From NCBI GenBank assembly GCA_020725315.1, contig DYFG01000035.1, forward strand, positions 1 through 13,097: 13,097 nucleotides of DNA, written 5' to 3'. Source of the DNA: Nitrosotalea sp. (lineage in GTDB: Archaea > Halobacteriota > Syntropharchaeia > Alkanophagales > Methanospirareceae). The notes beneath the pieces were generated by a model, which did not search any database, was not told the origin of the DNA, and saw nothing but the letters and a program-made list of their open reading frames with translations. Shown one piece after another: positions 6,257 through 12,873 of this stretch. Numbering within the stretch: position 1 is the first letter of the stretch; the number at the start of each line of letters is the position of its first letter. The position numbers and the translations under genes are program-made.

Positions 6257-7204
6257 ATGGCAGCAGAAATAGTATTGCTATTTGCATGGACGATAGTGAT
6301 AATAGCTCTGGCGTTTCTTGCGTGTATGTTCGAGGACTTGGAGTCAGATACAGGTTCGCAGAGTAATCCGAATTCGCAGGTGCAACTGGCGCCGCAGGTC
6401 GGCTATGTTCACAGGTTCTTCAATAAAGCGATCTCAGGCGAGCCGCTATCATGGTGCATGTATGCCACCACCTCGGGGACGATAGCTTGGGTGCTCTTAA
6501 AGCAGGGTGTAACACCACTGTTGGCGATACCGATAGGTGTATTAACCGGCGAGGCGCTTCACGTAATATTTTCGACCACCGCGCATGTAGGCAGGGTATC
6601 AGGGCAGAAGAGATTCCAGCAACCTGTCTATCTGGATGTTCTCTACGGGTCATTGCTACCCATTGCAGCATTCGGATTTATAGGAAGTCTGTGTATTACA
6701 AGCATAGCATACATACAGAGCAATCTCGGCACTCTTTCAGGGATACCGCAACTGAACCATCCATTCCCATTTCCATTACTCTGCTTCATCTGGGGTATTA
6801 CGGTTGGCGCAATCGGGTCTTCCACCGGTGATATTCACTACGGAACAGAGCGGGAGTTTCAGGACAGACCGTTTGGCGAAGGTAAGAGGGTGGTTTACCA
6901 CGGCAAGATAACAAGATACGCAGACTGCGGGATAAGGAGACAGCATGACATAGTTAGTTTCTGTGCTAAATTCGGCGGGCCCTGCACTGGATTGACATTC
7001 GGAAGCATCATCCTCTTTGAGAACTGGAGAACTCTTGTCGGGATGATGCTCGGCGGTTATTTACCAGCAGCAATTGGGTTATCAGACACGGCAGCGCTAA
7101 TTGGTATTGGAATAGGTATAGCAATCGTAGTATTACTGTTAGTGGTAAATATGCGGTTAGTGAGATGGGCAAGAAAGACATACGGACCCTTTGTAGGAGC
7201 GTGA
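6257..7204 (+). CDS. mtrE: Tetrahydromethanopterin S-methyltransferase subunit E (MtrE)
   Basis: MtrE is a multi-spanning membrane subunit of the Mtr complex, which couples methyl transfer between H4MPT and coenzyme M to Na+ movement across the membrane. Diagnostic blocks are F-E-D-L-E-S-D-T-G-S-Q-S-N-P-N-S-Q-V-Q-L-A-P-Q after the first helix, F-N-K-A-I-S-G-E-P, and IGSSTGDIHYGTEREFQDR in the second half. About six hydrophobic segments are visible, the first near residues 4-22 and the last two near the C-terminus. I start at the ATG at 6257 (315 residues), because a leaderless message from the TATA palindrome fits it. A TTG at 6245 would add four residues and is less likely. It is the first gene of mtrEDCBAFGH, and mtrD follows after 4 bp. 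Acidic residues in the helices could take part in Na+ translocation, but I cannot assign them. Confidence 0.96.
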   Translation: MAAEIVLLFAWTIVIIALAFLACMFEDLESDTGSQSNPNSQVQLAPQVGYVHRFFNKAISGEPLSWCMYATTSGTIAWVLLKQGVTPLLAIPIGVLTGEALHVIFSTTAHVGRVSGQKRFQQPVYLDVLYGSLLPIAAFGFIGSLCITSIAYIQSNLGTLSGIPQLNHPFPFPLLCFIWGITVGAIGSSTGDIHYGTEREFQDRPFGEGKRVVYHGKITRYADCGIRRQHDIVSFCAKFGGPCTGLTFGSIILFENWRTLVGMMLGGYLPAAIGLSDTAALIGIGIGIAIVVLLLVVNMRLVRWARKTYGPFVGA

Positions 7205-7208
7205 GAAG

Positions 7209-7919
7209 ATGGAACCAACAATTCTTTTAATAGTACTGGTATGTGTGATACTTGGGGGAGTACTTGCAAGTCTCGGAGTGCATCTGTTACCAGTGGGGGG
7301 AGCGCCTGCGGCAATGGGAACCGCTACGGGAATCGCGACAGGGGCAATCATGCTGATGTTTGGTTCAGCACTAACAGGGCTATTTACTGCGGCAACAGTT
7401 GCGATGTTTAGCAATAGCATAGTGCTCGTTGCTCTTTCAGGGGCGGTTGGAGCGATGCTGATGGTGTCTATCATATTCTTATTTGCAAACGTTACATATA
7501 TCTTTGGCGCCGGTTGTGTTCCAGTCTCAGGTCGAGTAGCAGTAGACCCAATAACGAAAGAGCTGCAAACACCTTACAAAACACCGCAAACCGATGGTCA
7601 TGGGCTTCCGAGTGTATGTCTCATCTCAGGTATAATAGGGGGCTTCATTGGTGGGTTTGGTGGTGCGCTCATATACTTCGCATTGATTAATTACGCAAAA
7701 CTCGAGTATGCAATGGCAGGTGTTCTGGCAATGGGGATAATTTTAGCAAATGCGATTATCGCAGCTTATAACATAAGAGGAACGATAGAAGGGTTCCACG
7801 ACCCTAAATTCAGGACCACACCAAAAGCGCTCTTGGTCTGCTTCGTCGCTTCTCTGCTCTGCGGGATAGCTATTGTCTTAGCTTTAACTACCGGAGTTAT
7901 TACAGGAGGTGCAGTGTAA
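7209..7919 (+). CDS. mtrD: Tetrahydromethanopterin S-methyltransferase subunit D (MtrD)
   Basis: This 236-residue polytopic membrane protein is one of the three large integral subunits (with C and E) of the sodium-pumping part of Mtr. Visible features are G-V-H-L-L-P-V-G-G-A-P-A-A-M-G-T-A-T-G-I near residues 23-42, the loop F-G-A-G-C-V-P-V-S-G-R-V near 99-110 with DPITKELQTPYKTPQTDGHG after it, and G-L-P-S-V-C-L-I-S-G-I-I-G-G. Roughly six glycine- and alanine-rich hydrophobic segments span the chain. AGGAG at 7195-7199, inside the mtrE end, is its likely ribosome binding site, 9 bp before the ATG. The stop directly abuts the mtrC start. Length and order are standard for the family. Confidence 0.95.
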   Translation: MEPTILLIVLVCVILGGVLASLGVHLLPVGGAPAAMGTATGIATGAIMLMFGSALTGLFTAATVAMFSNSIVLVALSGAVGAMLMVSIIFLFANVTYIFGAGCVPVSGRVAVDPITKELQTPYKTPQTDGHGLPSVCLISGIIGGFIGGFGGALIYFALINYAKLEYAMAGVLAMGIILANAIIAAYNIRGTIEGFHDPKFRTTPKALLVCFVASLLCGIAIVLALTTGVITGGAV

Positions 7920-8762
7920 ATGGGGCATCATATGCCACCCCCTCCACCTGAGGAGGTCGTAGTGGTAGTAAAGAAGTGGTGGCCACCGGATGAGACACGT
8001 CTTGGAATCATATCGGCGGTAATCGCGGTGCTAATCGTGATATTCCCTGGATTGCCAGCGGTGATAAAAGCAATTGGTGTAATATTTGCTTTAGTCTGGG
8101 GTGCGGATTCAGTGCGAAAGACATCTAAATACGGATTGGGAACTGGAGTCCCATCAATAGGCTATTTCGCAGTAATCGGCTATGGTATGGTTGGTGCATT
8201 TACAGGGATGGCTTTCAGCAGGTATGGGCATTTAGGTCCGGTAGAAGCGGGCGTATTGGTAGGAGTTCTGTTTATGGCAATCACAGGTTACATATCAGGC
8301 ATACTTGCAAACACTCCGAAGCTAATAGCAATGAAGATTCCGAGATTGGAGCGAGGGATGATGGAATTAGGAGCGGCAGGCACGCTCGCAGTACTGCTTG
8401 AATGTTCTATTATCGCAGGAACAACGAGGTGGGAGCCGGTATTAGAGAATGGAATAAATACCGGGGTTATAGCAGTTATACTCATTCTCTCCAGCCTGGC
8501 GATGTTCCATCCTTACAATGCCTGCCTTGGACCCGACGAGATAAGAGAAAGAACACTGAAAGTATCAGTTGAAATCTCAGGGCTGATATGCATAATCCTC
8601 GGAATAGCTTCATTGGTCACTTTGGGAGGAATGGCTACTGGTATACAAATGATAATCTTCGGTGTAATCGTATGGCTCGTATTTTATGTCTCCTTCGTGA
8701 GAGCAGCTATAAGGGAGTCGCATTCAGTTACAGGAACAGGATTGATAAAGACAATAGAATAA
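7920..8762 (+). CDS. mtrC: Tetrahydromethanopterin S-methyltransferase subunit C (MtrC)
   Basis: This 280-residue integral membrane subunit is called from its position between mtrD and mtrB and from blocks such as T-S-K-Y-G-L-G-T-G-V-P-S-I-G-Y near residues 63-77, MVGAFTGMAFSRYGHLGPVE, N-T-P-K-L-I-A-M-K-I-P-R-L-E-R-G-M-M-E-L near 124-143, and FHPYNACLGPDEIRERTL. Seven or so hydrophobic segments are present. It belongs to the Na+-translocating part of Mtr with D and E. The N-terminus is odd: MGHHMPPPPPEEVVVVVKKW forms a polar head with two histidines and five prolines before the first helix, which I do not associate with MtrC from cultured methanogens. AGGAGGTG at 7904-7911 is a strong ribosome binding site 8 bp upstream and supports this ATG, so the head is likely real. 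Confidence 0.93.
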   Translation: MGHHMPPPPPEEVVVVVKKWWPPDETRLGIISAVIAVLIVIFPGLPAVIKAIGVIFALVWGADSVRKTSKYGLGTGVPSIGYFAVIGYGMVGAFTGMAFSRYGHLGPVEAGVLVGVLFMAITGYISGILANTPKLIAMKIPRLERGMMELGAAGTLAVLLECSIIAGTTRWEPVLENGINTGVIAVILILSSLAMFHPYNACLGPDEIRERTLKVSVEISGLICIILGIASLVTLGGMATGIQMIIFGVIVWLVFYVSFVRAAIRESHSVTGTGLIKTIE

Positions 8763-8795
8763 AGGAAGGAAAGAAGAGGTGATAAGAAAGAAAAG

Positions 8796-9095
8796 ATGTT
8801 GGTAATCAATGAGAAGTATGGCGTTGTTTTAGATCCGGACACACTTACAGTAGGCGAGAGCAGACCAGGCTTCTATAAAGTGAACCTCACGCCGATCGAA
8901 GAGCAGATAAGCGTTCTGGAGACCGCAGTAGAAGACCTCTTCAATTGCCTCGACCCGAAGAGTGAGTTTGCAGTCTCGCAGCCACACAGGGGAGGGGCAT
9001 TGAGTAGAGCAGGCTTTATAACAATGTTCTTCTTCGGATTGGTCTTTGGTCTGTTAGCGATAGCACTTGTATTGTTGGGAATAGGAGGTGCATGA
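8796..9095 (+). CDS. mtrB: Tetrahydromethanopterin S-methyltransferase subunit B (MtrB)
   Basis: This 99-residue protein has a soluble N-terminal part and one C-terminal membrane helix (about residues 74-97, rich in F, L and G). It opens M-L-V-I-N-E-K-Y-G-V-V-L-D-P-D-T, then L-T-P-I-E-E-Q-I-S-V-L-E-T-A-V-E-D-L and S-L/D-P-type turns, as in MtrB. It anchors with A, F and G in the membrane stalk of the complex. GAGGTGAT at 8776-8783 is the ribosome binding site, about 12 bp before the ATG. The 33-bp gap to mtrC is purine-rich. The mtrA start follows 6 bp after its stop, with the mtrA ribosome binding site inside the mtrB end. Confidence 0.93.
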   Translation: MLVINEKYGVVLDPDTLTVGESRPGFYKVNLTPIEEQISVLETAVEDLFNCLDPKSEFAVSQPHRGGALSRAGFITMFFFGLVFGLLAIALVLLGIGGA

Positions 9096-9101
9096 AAAAG
9101 A

Positions 9102-9839
9102 ATGGTAGAGAAGAAGGAAGTTCCGGGTGGGTGGCCGCTCGCCACCGGCGACTACGAAGTTGGTGATCCGCAGAGTTGCGTAGCAGTATCTTCAACAGGG
9201 TCTTATTTCCATATCGAACACTTGCCAGGGGTTGCAATACAGGGTTCTGATAAGACAGAGAACATCGGATTGGAGAAGATAATGGCGAATATCATTTCAA
9301 ATCCAAACATAAGGTTTCTAATTATCGCAGGTGCAGAAGTTCCGGGGCATATAAGTGGTGGAGCAATGATAGCACTCTACAAAAATGGTGTAGATCCCGC
9401 TTCGCACAAGATAATAGGAACCACTGCGGCAATTCCGTTCATCGAGAACCTGCCGCCTGAAGCTGTCGAGCGGTTCAGGAAGCAGGTGGAAGTGATTGAC
9501 ATGATAGGGGTAGAGGATTACGGGAAGTTAGTAGCGAAGGTGAACGAGTTGAAGGGGATGGACCCAGGAGCTTATCCAGAAGAGCCAATGGTTGTTAAAA
9601 TAGGAGCAGCGGAGGCGGAGGCGGCAGTGGCAATAGAAATGCCTTTAGCTATGCCAGCAGCACCGTTCATGGGTTTAATAAACCTTGCCACGGAAGATAT
9701 AAAATATAAAACACAGCTGATTGCAAGGGATCATAAGTTATCTTCAGGGCTGTCAAGGAATACTATTTTAGGAATAGTCTTCGGTTTGATATCGGCGGTC
9801 ATTGTTATGCTTCCATTTGTCTTCTGGGCGGTGATCTGA
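9102..9839 (+). CDS. mtrA: Tetrahydromethanopterin S-methyltransferase subunit A (MtrA), corrinoid protein
   Basis: MtrA carries the cobamide that accepts the methyl group from MtrH and passes it to coenzyme M. The 245 residues comprise a soluble corrinoid domain (about 1-165), a linker, and one C-terminal membrane helix (about 222-244). Key blocks are GWPLATGDYEVGDP at the N-terminus, GSDKTENIGLEKI (48-60), NPNIRFLIIAGAEVPGHISG (67-86) and A-I-P-F-I-E-N-L-P. His83 in PGHISG fits the cobalt ligand known as His84 in Methanothermobacter. The linker near 168-190 is unusually Ala/Glu/Met-rich (AEAEAAVAIEMPLAMPAAP). The sequence before the helix, K-Y-K-T-Q-L-I-A-R-D-H-K-L-S-S-G-L, resembles MtrF. 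AGGAGGTG at 9084-9091 supports the start. Length is standard for a membrane-anchored MtrA. Confidence 0.96.
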   Translation: MVEKKEVPGGWPLATGDYEVGDPQSCVAVSSTGSYFHIEHLPGVAIQGSDKTENIGLEKIMANIISNPNIRFLIIAGAEVPGHISGGAMIALYKNGVDPASHKIIGTTAAIPFIENLPPEAVERFRKQVEVIDMIGVEDYGKLVAKVNELKGMDPGAYPEEPMVVKIGAAEAEAAVAIEMPLAMPAAPFMGLINLATEDIKYKTQLIARDHKLSSGLSRNTILGIVFGLISAVIVMLPFVFWAVI

Positions 9840-9840
9840 G

Positions 9841-10044
9841 ATGCCACCACAGAGAGTAGAACAGCAAACGGCTGAAACGGCGGTGATAACTGCGAAGATA
9901 GAGGACTTGAGAAAGTTCATAACGCTGATAGGCAGGGAGTCGAGGTTCGCTGCGGGGCTCTGGGTCGGGTTTATAAAAGGAATGGCAATCGGCATTTTCA
10001 CGAGTATGCTTCTCGTCGGGCTCAAAGTTATGTTGATGGCGTAA
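9841..10044 (+). CDS. mtrF: Tetrahydromethanopterin S-methyltransferase subunit F (MtrF)
   Basis: This is a small 67-residue protein with one C-terminal membrane helix (about residues 42-66). Its central part, K-I-E-D-L-R-K-F-I-T-L-I-G-R-E-S-R-F-A-A-G-L, is the MtrF-type pre-helix segment, similar to the tail of MtrA in this same operon. It is a stalk subunit of the membrane complex. The ATG lies one base after the mtrA stop. GGTGAT at 9830-9835, inside mtrA, is the likely ribosome binding site, so translation is coupled. Position between A and G is canonical. The short length makes similarity alone weak, and the call rests on position plus the conserved segment. Confidence 0.88.
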   Translation: MPPQRVEQQTAETAVITAKIEDLRKFITLIGRESRFAAGLWVGFIKGMAIGIFTSMLLVGLKVMLMA

Positions 10045-10063
10045 AACAAAAGGAAGGATAAAA

Positions 10064-10276
10064 ATGGGAGAAGAAAGAAAAGAGGTACCGGTACCGATTG
10101 CGGTAACACCACCGGAGCACAGGAAACTGTTGGACAGGATAAAAGTAATGGACGATAAAGTGGAGTTTGTTACAGGGGAGCTCGTTCAGAGACAGGGTGA
10201 GAAGATAGGGTTCGCAATTGGACTTTTATATGGGCTGATATTAGGGATATTTGTATTCGTGCTATTTCTAATATAA
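10064..10276 (+). CDS. mtrG: Tetrahydromethanopterin S-methyltransferase subunit G (MtrG)
   Basis: This 70-residue protein has the MtrG layout: a short proline-rich start (V-P-V-P-I-A-V-T-P-P-E), an amphipathic helix HRKLLDRIKVMDDKVEFVTGE, then Q-R-Q-G-E-K-I-G-F-A-I-G-L-L-Y-G-L-I-L-G as the start of a single C-terminal membrane helix (about residues 48-70). It is a stalk subunit of Mtr. The gene lies 19 bp after mtrF and 39 bp before mtrH. GGAAGGAT upstream serves as the ribosome binding site. The spacer after it contains a small direct repeat of AAAGAT and then the strong mtrH ribosome binding site. Confidence 0.9.
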   Translation: MGEERKEVPVPIAVTPPEHRKLLDRIKVMDDKVEFVTGELVQRQGEKIGFAIGLLYGLILGIFVFVLFLI

Positions 10277-10315
10277 AGATAAAGATAAAGGGAAAAAGGG
10301 AGGAGGTGAAGCAAG

Positions 10316-11305
10316 ATGTTTGTATTTGATAGGAAGCAGGATATATACGAAATTGCGGGAATGAAGATAGGAGGGCAACCTGGAGAAATAGCGACCGTTT
10401 TAGCAGGCACGATCTTCTATGCGAAGCATGATATCGTTGAAGATGCGGAGAAAGGGATATTTGATGAGAAAAGGGCAGAGGAGCTGCTAAAGAAGCAGGA
10501 GGAGATGCAGGACACAACAGGTAATCCAGCGCTCATGCAAATATTTTCTGAATCGTCAGAAGCGATGGAGAAAGAGATAGAGTTCTGCACTAAGGTAAGC
10601 GACGTCCCTTTCCTGATCGATTCAACGGTTGCAGAGGCGAAGATCGGGGGGATGAAGTATTGCGACGAGGTTGGGCTGTCGGATAAAGCGATATACAACT
10701 CAATAAACGTATCATGTGCAAAAGAGGAGCTGGAAGCAATCAAGAATTCTAAGCTGACAGCAGCTATTTTACTGGGGTTCAACCCAAAAGATACCACGGT
10801 AGCAGGGAAGATAGACCTGCTGGAGACTGGAGCAGGTACTTTTGAAAAGGGAATGCTATTTTTAGCAAGGGAAGATCTGGGCATAACAAAACCGCTCTTC
10901 GACCCTGCAACGCTACCCATAGGTGCAGGTTGTGGGTCTTCCTGTGCATCGGGCATGGTGGTAAAGTCGAGATACGGTATTCCAGTGGGGATGGGTATCC
11001 ACAATGCACCCTCTGCGTGGACGTGGATAAAGACATACAGGAAGGAGCACGCTCAAAGAATTGAAGAAGCAGGTGTAAAGAAATGGGTGGGACCGGGAGC
11101 GGAGGCATTCCATATCTGTGATTTAGGCTCTAACGTTATTCCACCCCTGTTGGGGCAGAATTTCGTGATGTACGGTCCAATCGAGAATGCACCGGTGGTT
11201 TTCCCACTCATAGGGATGATGGACATGATTGTTGCAGAGGGTAACGCAGCAGAACACGCGATCGAAGCGAAGGAACCGCATCCATATCTTGTGATGTCGG
11301 CGTAA
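10316..11305 (+). CDS. mtrH: Tetrahydromethanopterin S-methyltransferase subunit H (MtrH)
   Basis: MtrH is the soluble TIM-barrel methyltransferase that exchanges the methyl group between methyl-H4MPT and the MtrA corrinoid. The 329 residues show the family blocks: F-D-R-K-Q-D-I-Y-E-I-A-G-M-K-I-G-G-Q-P-G-E near the start, V-L-A-G-T-I-F-Y-A-K-H-D-I-V, D-T-T-G-N-P-A (about 66-72), S-D-V-P-F-L-I-D-S-T (about 93-102), I-Y-N-S-I-N-V-S-C, AAILLGFNPKD, G-A-G-C-G-S-S-C-A-S-G near 203-213 and GIPVGMGIHNAPSAW. No membrane segment is present. AGGAGGTGA at 10301-10309 is the best ribosome binding site in the window, which may favour high output of this peripheral subunit. It is the last gene of the operon, and a T-rich terminator follows. 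Confidence 0.96.
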   Translation: MFVFDRKQDIYEIAGMKIGGQPGEIATVLAGTIFYAKHDIVEDAEKGIFDEKRAEELLKKQEEMQDTTGNPALMQIFSESSEAMEKEIEFCTKVSDVPFLIDSTVAEAKIGGMKYCDEVGLSDKAIYNSINVSCAKEELEAIKNSKLTAAILLGFNPKDTTVAGKIDLLETGAGTFEKGMLFLAREDLGITKPLFDPATLPIGAGCGSSCASGMVVKSRYGIPVGMGIHNAPSAWTWIKTYRKEHAQRIEEAGVKKWVGPGAEAFHICDLGSNVIPPLLGQNFVMYGPIENAPVVFPLIGMMDMIVAEGNAAEHAIEAKEPHPYLVMSA

Positions 11306-11329
11306 ACTCCAACTATACAAAAGCAAAAA

Positions 11330-11356
11330 TTTTTCTATCTTTTTATTTATTTTTTT
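11330..11356 (+). terminator. Oligo-T terminator of the mtr operon
   Basis: Starting about 25 bp after the mtrH stop, three T-tracts follow each other closely, ending in a run of T at 11350-11356. Oligo-T runs without a stable hairpin are the normal archaeal termination signal. The convergent methionine synthase gene ends 38 bp further on, and short T-tracts are also seen on its own strand (around 11375-11393), so both messages can stop in this gap. Confidence 0.65.
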
Positions 11357-11393
11357 GACTTCAACTGAGCAGGATTTAAAACGGTTAAAGATT

Positions 11394-12230
11394 TTAAAAT
11401 AAAATAACCTTTGATGCCCTTACCATATTCTCCATTTTACTTATAACTACATCTCGTGGTGTTTTTGCAAATCCGCAATCGCTACTGAGCATTATTTCGG
11501 AACCAAATAAATCCAGAGCCCTATCCACCACCCCTTTTATCATTTCCTTATTCTCCACCCGGGGTTTTGTGGAGACAGAGCCAACCACCACTTTCTTACC
11601 TTCAAAGAGGTCCTTTGTCAGGAAATCGAAGTTTTTTGGGAATCCCGCAAACTCCAGAGATACCATATCCACCTCAATTTGTGGGATGTAATGTGCGAAA
11701 GAGCTGATGTCACCACATACATGAAGAATCGTTGGCACCCTCACAGAATGTGCTATTTTGTTAATCGCGTGGATAAACGGTCTTGGAACGGGATAAATCC
11801 GCGACAACATGGGCTCGTTTATCTGTATGAAGTCTGCTCCAATTCTCTCCATCGCTTCTACCTCCTCAATCAGTACGTCCGACAATTTCATTAAGGCAAC
11901 CTTTAGATTATCACATCTCACAACGGAGAGGAACGTTGCGGGACCGGGGATTATCGCCTTCAGAGGGTTATCAACTGCTTTCTTCATCCGTGACAAGCAT
12001 TTCGAGCATACAGGCGCATAGCTTAGAGCATCGGTGTTGAGATAAAATCTATCGCCTATTCTTCGTATACCGGGCAGTTTACTCGCATAGACATCAACGA
12101 ATCCCCCGCAAGGGAGCCCACATGTTATAATATCAATGCCTACCATCTTCTGAAGACTTAACGCTTCTTCCCAGCTCTCTACCGGCAAACTGCCAAGCGT
12201 CATCGTTTTAAATCTCGACATGGTTTTCAT
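11394..12230 (-). CDS. Short MetE-core methionine synthase (archaeal, folate-independent type)
   Basis: This 278-residue protein equals only the C-terminal catalytic half of bacterial MetE. The zinc site is intact: H170-V-C172-G-D, E193 in S-L-E-F-A-G, and C252 in S-S-D-C-G-F, in the same order and similar spacing as the His-Cys-Glu-Cys ligands of MetE. The substrate-site-like F-I-Q-I-N-E-P (134-140) and PRVENKEMIKGVVDRALD (223-240) also fit. Such cores make methionine from homocysteine. In methanogens the methyl donor is thought to be a methylated corrinoid protein such as MtrA rather than a folate, so its place beside mtr is telling. Extra cysteines form C37-G-L-P-C41 and C75-S-K-C78, which I do not know from MetE. 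A UroD-type corrinoid:CoM methyltransferase is the main alternative, but the MetE-like C-terminus argues against it. ATG at 12230 is used; a second in-frame ATG is at 12221. Confidence 0.8.
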   Translation of the reverse strand: MKTMSRFKTMTLGSLPVESWEEALSLQKMVGIDIITCGLPCGGFVDVYASKLPGIRRIGDRFYLNTDALSYAPVCSKCLSRMKKAVDNPLKAIIPGPATFLSVVRCDNLKVALMKLSDVLIEEVEAMERIGADFIQINEPMLSRIYPVPRPFIHAINKIAHSVRVPTILHVCGDISSFAHYIPQIEVDMVSLEFAGFPKNFDFLTKDLFEGKKVVVGSVSTKPRVENKEMIKGVVDRALDLFGSEIMLSSDCGFAKTPRDVVISKMENMVRASKVILF

Positions 12231-12266
12231 AACTGATTTTTAAAAACAAAAGATAATATAATTACA
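12231..12266 (-). promoter_or_regulatory. Putative promoter of the methionine synthase gene
   Basis: On the minus strand the box AATTATATTAT (12263-12253) lies about 27 bp before the ATG at 12230. No Shine-Dalgarno sequence is seen between them, so a leaderless message is likely. A second AT-rich block, TTTTTAAAAAT (12246-12236), could instead direct a start near the second ATG at 12221. Confidence 0.4.
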
Positions 12267-12276
12267 GAGAGCAAAT

Positions 12277-12311
12277 CTTTAAATAGCAAAAGTCTTGTAT
12301 TAAAGAGGAGG
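12277..12311 (+). promoter_or_regulatory. Putative promoter and ribosome binding site of the 12320 gene
   Basis: CTTTAAATA at 12277-12285 is a plausible TATA box, placing transcription start around 12300-12307. GGAGG at 12307-12311 sits 8 bp before the ATG at 12320 and fixes that start. The two divergent genes here share an 89-bp intergenic region. Confidence 0.45.
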
Positions 12312-12319
12312 GATGTGAA

Positions 12320-12832
12320 ATGGGAAGGCGTTGGGAAGACTTTATATCAGCGGTTTATTCTAAGATTTTACCACTGATCGCATTCATTGTTGTGGTAGTC
12401 GGAGTAATTGGGGGTCTCTTTCAGAGTGTATTTTTAAGCATAGAAGTAGCTGGCATAGGGGAAGCTCTCCAGTTAATCGCTTATATCTCTCTTTTTACTT
12501 TAGTCGTTGTCGCCCTCTTTGCTTTTTATCAGGTAGCGCTTAGTAAAGATATAAAGGAGTTATTGAACGAAAGACTCCCAATAAAGCCCTTACAGGGCTT
12601 GCGGGGTTGTGGGGCGGAGCCCCACAGAAGCAATCCGAAAGAAGAGGAAAAGAAGGAGGAGAGAATAGAAACAAGTGGTGCTGGAGCTTTGGGTGGCATG
12701 GTTGTGGGAGGTGCACTCGGATTGCCTTTTGGTCCGGCTGGTGTCGTTATCGGAGGCATCTTAGGGGCACTTTTGGGGAATCAGGTAGAATATGAAAGTA
12801 AAAGAGCGGAAAGAGAAAGAAAAAAGGAATAG
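12320..12832 (+). CDS. Small membrane protein with C-terminal glycine-zipper segment, function unknown
   Basis: I do not recognise a family for this 170-residue protein. It has a basic start (M-G-R-R-W), two strong membrane helices (about 16-38 and 47-73), a short charged stretch (S-K-D-I-K-E-L-L-N-E-R), a lysine/glutamate-rich linker (about 105-118), then a glycine-zipper hairpin at about 120-153 with repeated G-x-x-x-G spacing (G-A-G-A-L-G-G-M-V-V-G-G-A-L-G and V-V-I-G-G-I-L-G-A-L-L-G). The tail (K-R-A-E-R-E-R-K-K-E) is charged. Glycine zippers of this kind often insert into or span membranes. Residues 89-103 are encoded by a palindromic element that looks inserted in frame, so the linker may be partly recent. 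It has its own TATA box and ribosome binding site and probably forms a single-gene unit. No link to the C1 genes can be shown. Confidence 0.8.
   Translation: MGRRWEDFISAVYSKILPLIAFIVVVVGVIGGLFQSVFLSIEVAGIGEALQLIAYISLFTLVVVALFAFYQVALSKDIKELLNERLPIKPLQGLRGCGAEPHRSNPKEEEKKEERIETSGAGALGGMVVGGALGLPFGPAGVVIGGILGALLGNQVEYESKRAERERKKE
12584..12626 (+). repeat. Double-hairpin palindromic element inside a coding region
   Basis: Two perfect hairpins stand side by side. The first is AAGCCCT-TAC-AGGGCTT at 12584-12600 (7-bp stem, 3-nt loop). The second is TGTGGGGC-GGA-GCCCCACA at 12608-12626 (8-bp stem, 3-nt loop). The joining bases are GCGGGGT. This GC-rich block contrasts with the AT-rich gene around it and encodes K-P-L-Q-G-L-R-G-C-G-A-E-P-H-R in a loop between membrane and charged segments. 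It looks like a dispersed palindromic repeat tolerated in frame, as known for Rickettsia palindromic elements. Only one copy is in this window, so its dispersed nature is inferred. Confidence 0.6.
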
Positions 12833-12873
12833 CGAATTTTACCTTTAAATATATTTTCAGAATCCTACATTAC

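Noticed and set aside
10275..10299. Short AAAGAT direct repeat between mtrG and mtrH
   Set aside because: Only two to three copies of a purine-rich 6-mer, best explained as unconstrained leader before a strong ribosome binding site.
10417..11004. 195-codon open frame on the minus strand, opposite mtrH
   Set aside because: It is a shadow of mtrH; composition is serine-rich and no family features are seen.
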